From NCBI GenBank assembly GCA_001953115.1, contig LSSL01001851.1, positions 1-64,000 on the forward strand: DNA of 64,000 nucleotides, written 5' to 3'. Positions within the stretch are counted from its first letter, which is position 1. The number at the start of each line of letters is the position of its first letter. This document shows positions 24,366-39,754 of this stretch, piece by piece. The stretch comes from Smittium mucronatum (lineage: Eukaryota; Kickxellomycota; Harpellomycetes; Harpellales; Legeriomycetaceae). The notes beneath the pieces are model-generated. The model was not told where the DNA came from and made no database searches. It saw only the letters and a list, made by a program, of their open reading frames with translations. Position numbers and translations under genes: made by a program.

Positions 24366-27300
24366 CTTAATTTTTTTGAGGATGAACTGCTTATAAAAAA
24401 TAAAAATGATATTTATCCTGAATATTTTTACATTTTATAAGATCAAATGATTTCAATCGATAATTTCGGTTATTTCTACCAATTTTTTAAAATCTAAAGT
24501 ACGCTAGAGAAAAAAAATAACTTATAATTGTTTTTTGTATTACCCGTCTACTTTTGAAAATACCAAGGCTTTTAAGCTTATCTTGAGCTTTAAAAAATAA
24601 TTTTTAACGAAATCACCCCCCTCGCCTCCATTAAATCACAAATATATATTTGGAACTCACAATAATAATTCCTTTTAAAAAAATTGGTTCTTAATTTCAG
24701 AAAAAAAATGGTGAATTCATGATTTTCATGAACTTTTCTTTTAATCTAGTCGCACATTTATATTTAAATTTTTTCATGCTTTATTCAATTGATTATAAAC
24801 AACTAAAATTCTTAAAGCTAATATTCAAATTTATTGTTGTAGAAATAATTAAAAATCTTAATTCATATTTATATTTCTAATTTTTATATCTCAATTTAAA
24901 AATATAAAATAAAATACCTAAAATTTAATAAGATTTTAAACACTAAAAATTTCCATAATCATAATATTTCCATTGATTTTTTCAAGTTATTTTAATCGAA
25001 ATTTGAAATAATTATCTTTAAAAAAATTATCAGAATTTATCAATTTTATTATAATTGGTATTTGGCTTTTAAAAATAAATATAGGAGATAGAAATTGGCA
25101 AATATTAAATTTGTGATATTTTTAGTGTATTTTTTCAAGTTTATTTTACTCAAAAAGAAGAAATAGTGGGGGTGGGGGTGTGAAAAATCATATTTTATAA
25201 GTAATTTTATTTTCTAAAGGTATAAATAAAATTATAAAAATAGTCAAAGATTAGAGCCAGTTGTCTAAAAATTGTATTTGAAATTTGGAATTTTTCAGAA
25301 GAAATCGGGATCAAAGTTTGGGTTTGGCTGTCGGAATTATTGAAATAAAGTTTTGAATACGTTTTATCAAATAATAATCTAATTTTTAAATCATTTATTA
25401 TTGGATTTTTTCTTTAGCAGATTATTTTATATCCTTAAAAGTATTAATAAATACCCATAATAATTTTCCTATAGAATGAATTATTTTGATCTTTTTCTGT
25501 AGATTTTTCCCCACAATATATGACATTAACCTCAGGTTATAGTCGATTTTTTTTTAAAAATATCTAATAAAAATTAAAAATATATCAAAATTTTCTGAAT
25601 AACCGATCTATTTCAAATTGAAAATAGTAATTTTTAAAATTTTGTAAATTGCCAATTTAAAATGGATTTTTAATAATATCATCTTCTCTATTTATTTTTT
25701 CATCTAATAAAATATAATAAAATTGGTTGTAATATCGTAGTTTTAAAGGATGTATCCATTAGTTATTAGTATCAAAATTGGTTTATATTTTATAGCATCA
25801 TAATCGATTACTTTAGCGTATCCTTTTCAAAAAGACGCCATATTTTTCACGAGGTTCTTTTTTTTTGAGAATTAAAATATTCTAATAGCATCATATTGAG
25901 AAAATTGTGTACTTCGCTTAAATAACGATATCTGTGGTATTTTTTGAGTAATTTTAGCACAAATTACTTAAAATTTATGAGCTAATACAAAAAAAAATAT
26001 TGGATTTTTTTGGACAAATTTTCTTGTTTTATATCAAAAAAAATGCTTGAATTATCAATGAATTCAAAATTTTAAAATTTACTAAAATATCTTATTATGG
26101 TATTTTAATAAAAAATTGATTTATAATCTTCAATAAAAAAGTGTTGCTTTTCTAAATGATCCTAAAAATCTTAAATTAAATGTTTTTTAAGCTTGATAGT
26201 GGAATTTAGAGCTTATAATTTTCCAAAAAGAGGATTTCTATTTTTTAATAAGCACATCATATTATTAAATTTATTATTCTAATGTTTAGTTTTAATTTTA
26301 ATCCTAGTATGAATTTAAATTGGCTTTATTTAATAATATAGATGCATTATTTAAAAAAATATATTCAATTCTCATGAAATAGATAAATTTTCATGTGGAA
26401 AAGATTGATTTTTTTTTTTTGGATTTAACTTAATAAAAAAACCTATACCTATACTTATGAATAATTAATCAAACCTTATTTAAGTCTAACATAAAAATTA
26501 TACCTTTTTTATTATACCATAATTGGATTTTTACAAATTCCTCTCATTAATATAGAATTCGAATTGGCTAATTTTTTTCTCGCTTATAAATAGAAAATAT
26601 TTATCTTTAATATTTTTTATTAAATTTTAAATTCTGCTTTGAAAAATTCAGTTTTTTATTGTATTGTTTTTTTTTAATTTTTTAATTTATTTTTGCGATA
26701 AGAAAATTTCATCTTTATTATACATAAATCACTATTAAAAAAATCTGTATTCCCAAAATCCGAGATTTTTCATTAATATATTAATAAAATTCTAATTTTT
26801 TTAAAATTTATTTATCAATTTTAAGAATATCTATACTGAAGTAATTTATCTTTTGTTGTATTTTAATTCTTTTTTGTGAAAAATTTGTATAATAAATGTT
26901 GAGTTCAGAAATTTTAGCTTCAAATTTTTAAATAAATAATTATTTTTAAATTATTTCAGGCAGTGGAAGTATCTGAAAGTCAGCAGGGATATTAAATATA
27001 TGAAAATTATTTGTAATGGTGTATATATAACAACATACTCATAAATATACGTGGAATTTTTTTTAAAAAAAAGGGGGAGTAATTAAATATAAGAAGTTTC
27101 ACCTGATATATAATATAAAAAGATGATTGAAAATGCTCTCAACAAGGGAATTTGAAATAAATTTATTTAATTATGTTTAATTTTATTTATGTTCTTATTA
27201 TATAATAATTTATCATCTATATATTATGTTTAAAATAAATAAATCACTAATAAATATATAAACTATAATTCAAAAATATGAAAAAATAAATTTTCTGTTG

Positions 27301-30300
27301 TTTTTTCAAAAGTTGAAACTTAGTGATAAAAAATATTAATAAGCTAGCTTGTCACATATTTAAATTTTAAAAATTATTGTATTTATAAATAAAATTATTT
27401 TTTAAAATCCAAATATACATATATTTCATGGTATTTTTCTATTTGAAAACTATTTAGTTTAATTAGATAATTTGGTGATTTAATATATAATAGCTTATAA
27501 TTTATATATATTTTATAGTATAAAAATATAGTTTTTTTCATATCCCTTATGCATTTTTTGCAGAATAAGACTTTTTTTTTAATTTATTTCATATTTGGGG
27601 TTTAATAGGTGAGTAAGACGGTAATATTCTCATGGTTAATTAGAAAACTGTCGTTTTACATCACTATACATTACAGTTACACATATTCAAAAAAAAAAAA
27701 TAGACTTTTTTGTAAAAAAAATCAAAAATCAAGCGTAATTTTACTGTTTTATCTATTATTTCGATGGCTATTTCTTTATAGATTTTATATTTAATATATT
27801 TAAATCAAATCAATTAATTGTAATTAATCGGGCTTAATTTAAGCTTTTTATAAGAATTTGCACTGTTTTATTTTGAATTTCATAGGATGAAAGTTAGGAT
27901 TTATAATCTTTTGAAAACCTCCTTTAATTTTATGAGAAATATTTCTTTTAAACCCTTCAAATTGTATTTTTATTTTTATCAAATTTATCATGTATCATTA
28001 CTTTTTTCACCTAAAAAAACTTCCAAAAATTATTTTTTGATAATGAATGGGAGGAGCGTTTGATTGAAAGATTCTTTGAAAAGTTGAAACTTTGTAATGA
28101 TACAAATTTATAATCGAATTATATGTTTTATCAATATGAAAATTTATATTTTTTCATATTTCTTAATATGTTTTTTCGGTTGATTTTATTATTTTGATTT
28201 AAAAAACAGTTATAACTTTTATTTAAATATACAACATCGAAATATGAGTAAATATAAAGTAAAATTGTGGTTATTGATTAAAATTCTTTTTATTGAATCA
28301 TTTTATCGTTTATTTTGAATATATTTTCCATCTATTAAAAATCTTCATTAATAAAATCATTTAAAAATAATAATATGCATTATATCCCTGTTTATAAATA
28401 TTCAATTAAAACATCGATTTTTTTAGAACCAGTAAATTTGTCATTTATCCAAAAAACATAATTTAATTGTATTAAAAGTGGAATTTAATGGATTTATTTA
28501 TTCCATGACGGTTATTTCTTCTAAAATTTTAACATTAATTTTAAAAAATTAATTACCCATATTCAATAAAAAACACAGCGATCAACATTACAAAACTATA
28601 ATCTTTTCATATTTATTATTAAAATAATTTATTAAATATCATCAATATAAGATTAAATTGATTAAATCTTTATCAAACCAGCACTGAAAGAGTTAAAAAC
28701 CATAATTTCAAATAAAAAAATACTTAAAATCCATTTCAGGCATCATCTTATTAATGAAAAAAGATAGCGGAAAATTTCTAAGAAATCGGATTATTTGATT
28801 ATTCGTTGAGCAATTTTTTAATTAAATTTATTGGGATCGGGGGAAATCTGAATTTAGAAAATTATTTTAATAGACGAATGAAAAATTTCATAAGTAATTT
28901 GAAATTTTCAAATTCAATAAATTCTTAATTCGTTATTTCGATTAAGGGGTTTTTTTATGAGTAAATATTAATTATATGGTTAGAAAAAAAAACATCGTAT
29001 AAATTAATATATGAATTAATATTTTAGACTAAAAACCATTAATATATAAAAAATATTTTTAATATATAAAAAAATTCACATATTTTGGGCACCTGAAATC
29101 GATATACAAATGAGAATCATAATCAATTTATTACACAAAAAAAAAATTCGTGAAATTACATAAATGGGGGATTTTGTGAAATAAAACTCTTTTTTCTGAA
29201 AAGCCTAATGGCAAATATTTTTTTCAGCATAATAATAGTTTAATTATCACGATTAGTTTTTGAAAATTGTGGCCAATGATCAAAAATTAGAACTTTCGTA
29301 CTTTTTGTTTACTACAACTAATATTTTAGATCACTAATAAATTTAATTACAGATAAATATTTTTTAAAAAAAGAAAATGATAAAACTCTATCTGTAAAAC
29401 TTTTATCGTCACAGATAATCTTAAATTAAAAAAATATTGATATCTGAATTTTTTTGAGAATTTAAGTCCAAAAAATAAAAGTAAAAATCTATCTTTACGA
29501 TCAAAATTGGCTATTCTAGAATAATTTTTACTGTTTTTATTTGAATTAATTCTTTGATTCATTAATTAAATAAAAAATTATAAAGTTATATTGATCTTGT
29601 TGTTATTTAAAGTATAAAAAATGTAAACCCCTTTGCCAAAATTAAAATGTGTGGTAATAAAACCATTTTTTTTATTAAGATAAAAATAATTTTATTTGGA
29701 ATTTCTTTAATTAAAAAATATATTCAATTAGATTGCTTCTTGGTCCAAATATTAAGTATAAATTAACTGAAATTTTATAAAAAAAATATCCTTCTAACCA
29801 TAAAAATTAATCATAATCTCAAAAAAGATATAAAAAAATCACGATTTTTCGTTTACAAATTTATGAATATTTATGCATATTAATATTTTTCGAGCCTCTA
29901 AAAATTATAATCCCACTACTAAGGATTTTTTATTTTATTTTTTATTTTTGATACTATTTATTGAACCGGTGATCAAATTAATCATGATTTTAAGATTTAT
30001 CCACTGAATTCTGAGTTGAAAAGAGGGAAAATACATTTATTTTATCAAAAAGACAAATCTCTTATAAATGATTCACCTCAAACATTACTTTACATACGAA
30101 AAAAAAACTCGGAGGTAAGGCTTTATTAATTTTCATTACTATTAATTAGATATTAGGAGCAAATAGAAGCGCCTTTTAAAAAAAATATTTATTCCAAATA
30201 AAAAATAATAATTTAAATCTATGTCACTAATATATAAATAGCTTCTACACCTATTCTTGATTCAAATTTTTCTAAATTAATTTTTATTAATTTAAATTTT

Positions 30301-33300
30301 CCGATACAAGAATTTCCACCTTGGAAAACTATTCATTTATTATTTGAAGATAATTATAGCATTAATTCATAAGGTAAATTTTAATAATAGTTATTTCATC
30401 CAAATACACCTTTCAAGATTTTTCTGTATGTAAAAATATCAATATATCTCGAATTTTTTGTGGAAAAATTCTGCGACTGAGAAATTTAAAAAATAATTGT
30501 AAGGTCAACTAATGGTCTATCGTGTGTAAAATCGATTTTTCGGTTAGAAAAAAATTATAGTATTAAATCCAATAACATTTTTCAAATTATTTTTAATAGA
30601 GCTTCAAGATAGTTTGAGATGACTTTCAGTTCTTGATTAGTCAAATAAAAGTTCAAAATAAGTAAAATTCGCATTATTAATCTAATTTATACTAATGAGA
30701 GTGTAATATTTTTTTTTGAAATATTAAAAATATTCATCAGTTTTAATGATAAAATTATGAGAGTCTAGGTGTATAATATCAAAAAAATTACCGATATATC
30801 CGTAACACTTGTAAAATTTCAAATAATTAATTATCAGTTATCATTAACTGAATTTGTTCTTATTATTTATTAAGGGGGAAAAAACAATATTTTATTTGTA
30901 AAAAACTGGAAAAAATGGAAGCTTAATAATTAGCAGAAATATTAAGAAATTATTAGATATGATTCAAACTATGGGAAAAAAACTAACCTTAATACCGATA
31001 AAAAATAATCAAAATCGGGTTTAAAAAAGCTATTATCTCAGAAAAATTTTAGAGAATTTTAAATTCTCTCATTAACCTCCACCCTTAATATATAACTTTA
31101 TCACATATATTTATTCTTTTATAGCTATAAACCTGAAAAATAAAAAAACTAAAGACCGATTAAACATATGCGATGTGAAACCCCTATTGATAAAATATTT
31201 GAATTTTGATTGAAAATATGAGAGTTTAGAATATAATCTTAAATGAGAATGATAACTTGTTTTCAAATTTTATTTTTTCATAACTAGCTTTTCAAAAAAC
31301 AACAAAACTCATAAAAATACTATTAATAAAGTCATTAGACGAAATTTATATTCATTTTTAAAAAATCTTATTCATTGTATTTACAATTTTGTGTTAAATT
31401 TAAATATTAAACTATAATATAAAGTCAATTAATTAATATTAAATCATATTATAAAAAAAATATTCAAGCTTCTGATGTAATTTTTTGAATAAAAATTTGT
31501 AAAAAAAGCATTTATATATATAATACTTCTAAATAACTAATAATAGTGCAAGTTTATTATTATTACATCAAATAATGCGATTTGAAAAAATAATTTGGAG
31601 ATTACAATTCGAAATAATAATATTAATATATAAATTTTTTTCTTTTCTGTTTTCTCTTCAATTTTTTTAGAAATTTTTTAAGCCCCGGTTATAAATTTAA
31701 ATTTTTCTATTTTAAATCCTTTAATAAATAAAATAAAATAAAATATAAGTTTTGTATTTTTTTTTATTTGGTCCCATAAATATTAGGGTTTCTTGTAAGT
31801 CTATATTTTATTTTTAGGTTATGATATTTATTAATGCCCAATAGCTTTCAATAGATTATTGGTATATTTTTAATTATATAATAAATAAATAAATTACGAT
31901 TCCTTATTTTTCAGCTTAAAAACTTTGTTATTTATTTTATTTTTTTTGGTTTTATAAGTTATTTTTTATACGTGAATATGTAAATATGACAATATATTTA
32001 AATCGCTGAAAAATTGATTGAAATTCAAAATAAAACTTGAATATTTTGCGGTAATATTTTTTTCTTGGTATTTTTATTCAGCAGCAAGAATTTATATCAT
32101 TTTATACCCATAAAAAATATATATCCCATAGGAATCATATTATAATCGCAACCTGTAAATAAAAAATTATTTAAAACTAAAAATGTTGAAATTTTATAAT
32201 TTTATAATTTTTTTGAATAGTCACGCTTTTCTAAATCTCATTTTTCTAATCTTTTAATAATCATTTTACTGAGATAAATCTATATTCAGTACCACTAGAT
32301 AAAATTTATTTTTAATCCTAAAAAAAACGTCTATTTTATGCCTTATGATTCTGAAAGAAATTTAAGTCTAAATAAATCTACTAATGTAGATGTTTTTGTT
32401 TCAATATTAGGTATTTTAAGCCAAAAAAAAAGTATTAAGCTATAAAAATTTAATAATAACATGATTAAAAATCCCCTTATTGCGGGTATAATATGGTATA
32501 ATATTTAGTCAAAAATAAAAAATCACCAGGAAATGAAAATAAATCATTTTAATTAAAAATTTCCATTTATTATCAAATTTTAAATGCTTTAACGAGATAT
32601 ATAAGCTTTAAATATTTTATATTATTTTAAATATTTATATTTATATAGCTATATGTACAAAATTAGAACTATTTTTATTTTTTATTGAAAAACTTGTTTA
32701 GGCAAAATGACGAGAATAATGTATTTTAATTCAAAAATATCTTCAAACTAAACAGTAATCATGAAAAATATTTTTTCTGATATATGATATTATTGAAATG
32801 CTCATTAAGTTTTCTAATTTTGCAAAAGAGTTATTTTGGGAAAAAATTGTTTCGGGAATTTTCATCTTTTCAGTTAGTAATTTAGAAAAAATTGAGACTA
32901 TTAGATTAGATAAAGATTTATTTAGTTTATGATATGACCAAAAATAGGTAAATTGTAAAATGTGCATTATATAAGTGGTTTTATAATACTATTTTACGAG
33001 AAATAGAATGTTACTATACATTGTTTATTTGCTAGCATAAAATTTTATATAAGTGAAAATATATTTAAATATTATTCACGACCTAGATATTTTATAACTA
33101 AAATTCTTTTAAATACAAAATAATTTTTTTGCACTCAAAACTATGAAATTCACACAAAATTTCCAATTTGATGCAATTCGTGGAAATATATTTATTTTTT
33201 GGTGTAAAACGTTGAATAAATGCAAAAAAAAACTCGTTTTTATTCTATTGGTTGAAAAAAAAAAGTTTTAAAACTTAAAATCTGTGAAAAAATTGATCCA

Positions 33301-34860
33301 TTTTTAATTGGAGCGCATACATACTAATAAATATCATGTTTTTTGACGAATTTTGCTAATAAGATTTCAATTTTTTTTATTTCAAAACTTTAGGAAGTGT
33401 CGATGTAAGTATATGGAATTATAAATTGATCCCATTATCCATAAACAAATATATTTTGAATTTTCTTTTTTAAAACCATTTCTTGTCCCGTAAATCAGTT
33501 TAGTATATATATTTTTGTAATACATCTAAAAAAACTGAAATTTTTAGTTCAAATCTAATGCAATATGTGATAATTGTTACTTAAAAAGTTGAATCAAAAT
33601 TTCGACCTAAAAACTAAGAAATTAAATACTCATATTTCAAAGTAAGTAAAAATGATTCCATAGAAATTGTTTTTCTTTTTTCTTTTATTCTTATATATTA
33701 TTAATAATTAAATAATGAGTGTTTTTTTTTTCAAGAATTACATTTCAATTTTATTAAGAACTGAACAACACACACACAAACACCCATCTGATACTATTAT
33801 ATGTTAATATTATACCTTTCATTATTAAATATACTTTTCAAATAAATGTCGATTAATTTTGAATATTTTTAAGCATATACTTTGCAAATCGTTTTCTATA
33901 ATTAATTTTTCATAATACGTGGCTTCAAAAGTTTGAAAAAGTCGGTTTTTATCGAGGATAATATTATTAAAAACTAAAAACTAAGCTTAACGGGATAATC
34001 AAAGACAATCCGTTTTATTTTATAGTATTAATTTGATTTTTTTTAATTAATATGAGAATTAAAAAGGGTTTTAAGATCGTATCTGATAATTATTTTTATG
34101 AGTATGCTTTGATGTAACTCGTAGTCTTTTTTTTTAGGAAAGGTCATGTTTTTAATATCCAGTCTTTCTGTCATCTTCAAATAATGGTAAATGTGTAGAA
34201 ACATTTTATGCTTAACGTAAAAGTGGCAGTTACAGATCATTTCAAATCAAGCAAAAAGTCTCTTCTAAATTTGATGGATGAAAAATTCTATTGGATTATT
34301 CGAATTCTTTAAGACTTGAATAAATTCTTGAAAAATATTTTTCTTTGGATTTTTCGAAAACATTTTGTTTTTTAATTAAGCTGAATACCAGTAATTCTGT
34401 ATTTTTATTTATTTTCTTTTTTAGAACCTAATAATTATTATTATTGTTTTCTATAAAGTCAAATTTATTGTGATTTGGAATATATAATTCTATGTTTTTC
34501 TTTCCTTAGATATATCATAGAAAATTAATTTTCAAATATCTATAAAATATATTAGTCATATTTTTTAAAGTTTAAATAGGATTTTTTCAATTTCGGGATG
34601 AACCATTCCAAAAAAAAAAAAATTGTGCTTATTCCAAAAATATTACTTCTCTAAAACCAAGAGCTAATTTTTTCAACATCATTCTTCACAAAATAACTCA
34701 ATCAGTTCTCTGAGTTGTTATAATTTGTTATTTTTGACAATAATAGTCCCAGAAATTTTTCTAAATTTACATTTAATTAGATAACTTTAAAAAAAAAATT
34801 TCTAAAAAATTTTCATCTTATATACCTGAATCTGCATATTTCAGTTTTTTTTCCATTTTT
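24366..34860. other. Long AT desert
   Basis: More than 10 kb of extremely AT-rich DNA. The only oddities are short G or C runs, such as two five-base G runs at 25168-25178. Open frames are short and have the composition expected by chance. I see no gene, RNA or bounded repeat. Confidence 0.55.
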
Positions 34861-34934
34861 TTGCAGACATGAGACCAATAGTGCGCTCTAACGCAATCAT
34901 AGTAAATTTTTTTTGTCACAAAAACTATTTAAGA

Positions 34935-35117
34935 CTAAGCATCACCGATTATATGTGCAGGCTTTGAAAAATTTGCAAACATTTTGGTCTCTTTATTTAG
35001 ATAGACCGAAACCCAAAATTGGGTATCTGAAGGTTCATAGGATAAAACGGAAATTCGTGTGAATATAAACTCCCCATTTGAGTAACTTAAATCTATTATT
35101 ATGTCTGGATAATCCAA
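34935..35117 (-). pseudogene. Unidentified coding-like fragment
   Basis: A 60-codon minus-strand frame has balanced amino-acid use (P, D, S, G, T, W, E), for example ISVLSYEPSDTQFWVSVYLN, unlike the I/K/N/F-rich frames around it. The underlying DNA (34870-35120) is also less AT-rich. No neighbouring exon could be joined and I do not recognise the family. It may be an old gene or element remnant. Confidence 0.3.
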
Positions 35118-38100
35118 ATAAATAAAGTGTTATTTTGCATAGATGCTTATAATTTTAAAATGATTTTTCAAACCCAATATATACTCTGAAATTATCCAAT
35201 TAAAAAGAAAATTATTTTAAATATTAGAATTAAAAAAGCGAATACTTTTTTTGTGTATTATAGTTGCTTATATAGGCCTGATAATCATCAGAACTATCAG
35301 AAAATATGTTTTTATCAACATAATCTTTAATTTAATTATTTTTGAAACAGAATTCTTTTATTTTTCTCCTATAATTACCTGGTATATTATATATCTTTTT
35401 ATTAATAATAACATTATTTCTGGAAAGAATTTTTTTTATTTCACAGGCCCATGCTTTTCTGTTATCGTAAATTTGATTATTAGTTCTTTAGGAACGGTTT
35501 TCTGAGACCTAATTTCACATTTTCACGATGTTTTAAATAAAACTGCGATTTTATTGAGCCTTCTTGATATTGATTCTCTCTAAATAAAGTTGGTTAAATC
35601 AATAATTTTTTAATTCTACAACTATAAATAGTCTGAAAGTAACGTTTTAACCCCATTCAAGTTAAAATTAACTATTTATACTTTTTTTAGGTTTTTTTAA
35701 ATATCCAAATCGATATTTCTAGGCGCCCAATTAATCCTCATATTAAAATTATAAAAACCGAATGAATATTTTTGAAATTTTACAATTTATAGGTTATAAT
35801 TTATATTTTTTTACTCTTTGAGTATAAATATCTGATTTATACTATTAAAAATATTAAATCGTTACACCTTTACAAAAAAAAATAAAGCCCAATAGGAAAA
35901 TTTCTTTTATTTAGAATTGAAAATAACAATTTCTATATTCAGCACGATCTGCCCAATTAAAAAAATCGATTTAAAAAAAAATTTACACCAAAAAAATGCC
36001 ATCATATCTCTAATTCACATTCAAAAAAAAATTTTTTATATAATTACACAATTTTGAATGTATGTTCATGATTTTTTATTTTTTTGACTGATAAAATATA
36101 ATATATTAGTTTCATTTAAGAGGCATGCTTCATAATTAATAGGAAAAACACAATAAAAAATTTAAACTTGATTCGCAATTGTATTTTTTTCACTCAAAAA
36201 GGCCCAAAAACTCACATAGAATCCATAAAAATATATAAAATTGATTGATTGAAAATATTGATACAATTAAATTTAAGAAAATATTTAACGCAAACTAAAG
36301 ATATGGAACTTGATATAATGTATTTAACTCATAAAATAGGCTATTAATTTTTAAAATTTATATAGAAAAAAAAATATATAAACTGTGTTTTTTTAATTTA
36401 CATCCAAAAATAAATATTATAAAAAAATCTTAAAATGTTATAATTCAGTTGAAGCTTATTATTTTATTTATTAAAGCTTTATTTCCTAGATTTCAAATAG
36501 AAAAGATGTTTTTGGGTTTTTTTTGTGTAAAAATATTTTATAATGGCTTCTAAAAACTATTTGAGAAAAAATATACTGATTTACGAAAAAAAATAGATAT
36601 TCGTGATAAAAAATCTATATTGATAAAAATTTCCTTATAATTCATGGTTTTTAACAAATTTCAAAAGTGAATTTTAGCATAGAAGTCTAGTTATGCGTTT
36701 TATTGTTAATTTAACCTGCAATATTTGGTATAATCCACTAAAAAAGTCAGAAGTATATGAATATAAGATTTCATAAATTTGCACATTCAGTTAATTTTTT
36801 AATGAATATTAAAATAGATAAAGTAAATTCCTTATAAAAATAAAAGGTTTTTTTTATAGAAATTTATAATTACTCCCACTTTTATTTTTTTATAAGAACT
36901 GTTTATTTTTTCCAAATTATGCTTTAAAAGGTATTTGAAAATATATAGTTTGCCATATCAAATATTATGGTGGATTGTCATGAAATTTTCTCAGAAAAAC
37001 GTTTCATCGCAGTTCCAACTAATTTTTCTCTAGTTGAATATTTCTGCAAAAGTGTCTAATTAAAAAACGACGGTTAGAAGAATTATTTTGAAAGGATAGA
37101 CGTCATCAGCCAAACTTGCGCTAGTGAAGCTCTAAGCATTTGAATTATTCTAAATATGAAACACCACCTTCATAAAAATGAAATTTTTGCTGGTTTTTGT
37201 TAAGCTTTCTTTTAGTTTTCTTTAATTCTTATTTCAAGTAATTCCTTTCAAAACGTAATTTATTATTGGTTTTGAGTACTTTTTTTTATTATGTTTAGTC
37301 AGTTTAAATTTTAGTGAACTTTGTCAGATCTGATTACTACTATTCTATCCCTAATATAACTTATTTAGTGTCGTTATGTACTAAACTTTTATGAGTTATT
37401 ATTGTCTTAATACACTTTAAAAAACTCGAGTTAAGTTTATAAAGTTTGAATTATTGAGTATTTATTGAAAATAATTCCCAAAAAATTACAATATTTATGC
37501 ATAAAAGTTAAATTTTTATTTTATAATTATCTATAGCATATTTGAAATAAATAAATCAGCGACGCAGTATATTCTTAATTTTTATACTTATTATCCTACA
37601 ATTACCTGATTAATACTATGTGCATATCACAATAATAATCTTTTGCTAATATCCTAATGGAAAGCAATTGAATTTATTCTATTTTGGGGAGAAAAATCAC
37701 TTTTATTTATAGATTGAGATTTTTAGGAAATTTATTCGCATTTATTGTTTTTTGTGCCATTTTAAGTGATATCCAAAGAAAAATACGCGGATTTAAATGT
37801 GTTCTAAGCCACCAAATTTTTTTAGTAAATATGTAAAATTTATATAATTGGATCTTGGGCTATCAGAATAATTTAAAAACAAACATCTGACTCGTAAAAA
37901 AAGCTGACTAGTTGATTTAATTTATATAATCATTTTTTAAAATAAAACTTAAATTTTAAAATTTTAGAAGTTATCGCTTCATTGATATTCGGAGCTATGG
38001 TTTATGTCTTTTTTTCTCATAATAAAGACACCCCCCCCCCCTAACAGAAAAAAAGTATTTTTCTTCAATAAAACCACAAAACACATCAAACGCAGTTCAA

Positions 38101-39754
38101 CTACCAGCCTTCTCATTAAATATTAGTTTAATCACCATTGAAAAAAGAAAAAGTGTGACTTTTGGATTTCATATTGACGATTTTGGATTGCGAATAAGAA
38201 ACGAGAAACACAAATACAAGTCCTTCAGACAGGTGGAAGTTATAAAAACAAGATAAATTAGTTTTTTTTCGTTATTTTATTTTAGATACGTATAAATTAT
38301 ATTAATTAGAAATAAAAACGTATTAATATGATCTCAATTCAAATAATCTTATGGACATAAATTTTTTTTAAAAAATCTTTATGAAAAAAAGTCTAGTTTT
38401 TTATGTATTTTTTCGAAAAGTTTCAAGATTATTTTAAAATCGGGGATAATCCGACAATTTTTAAGATGAGTGGATTATAATTTTTATAAAATAACAAAAA
38501 TATTATACATTTTGTATATGAATGATATTTCTTACCTATTATTGCCAAAATATTTTCAGATTCCACCGATATGAATAAAAAATTGTGAAACTTATCTTAA
38601 TTCTAATTTTATTTTTAATAAATATGATTTTTAATAAAAAGGTTTATCTCTTCGTAAAATATGACATTTCATTAAATATATAATTTTATTAACTCATAGT
38701 TTAATATTTAAAGAATATAAAAAAATAATTTAAATATAGACATTTTGTTTAAATAACAACCAAAAATTCAGTAATCACCGCCAATTTGACTAAAAATAAT
38801 TGAAAAAGAGACCGCTTTTTTTTCATATAATATTTCTTAGTCTTCAGACTGATCTTTTTTGATGGATCAGAGTAGCGCTATTAACTATTTAAAGATTATT
38901 TTTCTTGAGATAACAATATTAATGGACACATTTTTCTTCTATTTATAAAATTATAGCAGTTTCAAAATAAATCTTCTCATTTAGTTACCATACTGCTTAC
39001 TAAAATAAAGTCGTGTTTATAAATGAGTTTATAAGATCATTATAAGTCTCAAATTTCAAATCATTAAATCGAAGACAAACTCTTTTAAATAAATCCATAT
39101 CAAGCTTGTTTTCAGACACCAAAAGGATTTTTCTTTTTTCTTTTAGAAATAGATAGATAACTTTTAAAAAAAAAAACACTGTCCCCCGAATGTAAAAATG
39201 TTGCTGTGGTTTATTCCCTTGTTATATGCGATATATCAAAAATCAGAATCTTTAATTTTTTAGATAGATTTTCTTAAAAAGCATTCTATTATATTAGATT
39301 TCCAAGACTGATATCTGTCCTTAATGACTCGTTCGTATTTTTATATCCTTTTTTTCTTTTGGCGGATTAAAGATGGAATATCCCTTATACCACTTTGAAC
39401 TAGTTCTTAAATATTCTTGTAAAAAAAATTGATATTATTTCAGTAAGTTTTCCAAAATGCGCCCATTTCTTTATAAGATGATTTTTTTTTCCCTTTTCAA
39501 AAATTTCAGTGTTTGGAAGGAGCTGCATTCTCCACAAATCATTATATAGTTTTTTTTTAAATTTTTAGCTTTTCCTTTTTCCAATTATTTTCTTAAAATT
39601 TTTTGGCTACATGAAATCAACAATCTGTCTTCAATTCGAATTTTCCAAATCCATTTGAAGCATTTTTCATCTGCCTATCGCAATCTTAGATGATATTTGA
39701 AATTTTAAAGTTTGAATTTTTCGCTTCTCATTTTTTTTTAAGGATATTAAACAC
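35118..39754. other. AT-rich stretch with minor composition islands
   Basis: Mostly AT desert. Less AT-rich islands lie near 37000-37140 and 38080-38260 without an assignable frame. A run of eleven C follows 38030. No supported gene. Confidence 0.45.
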
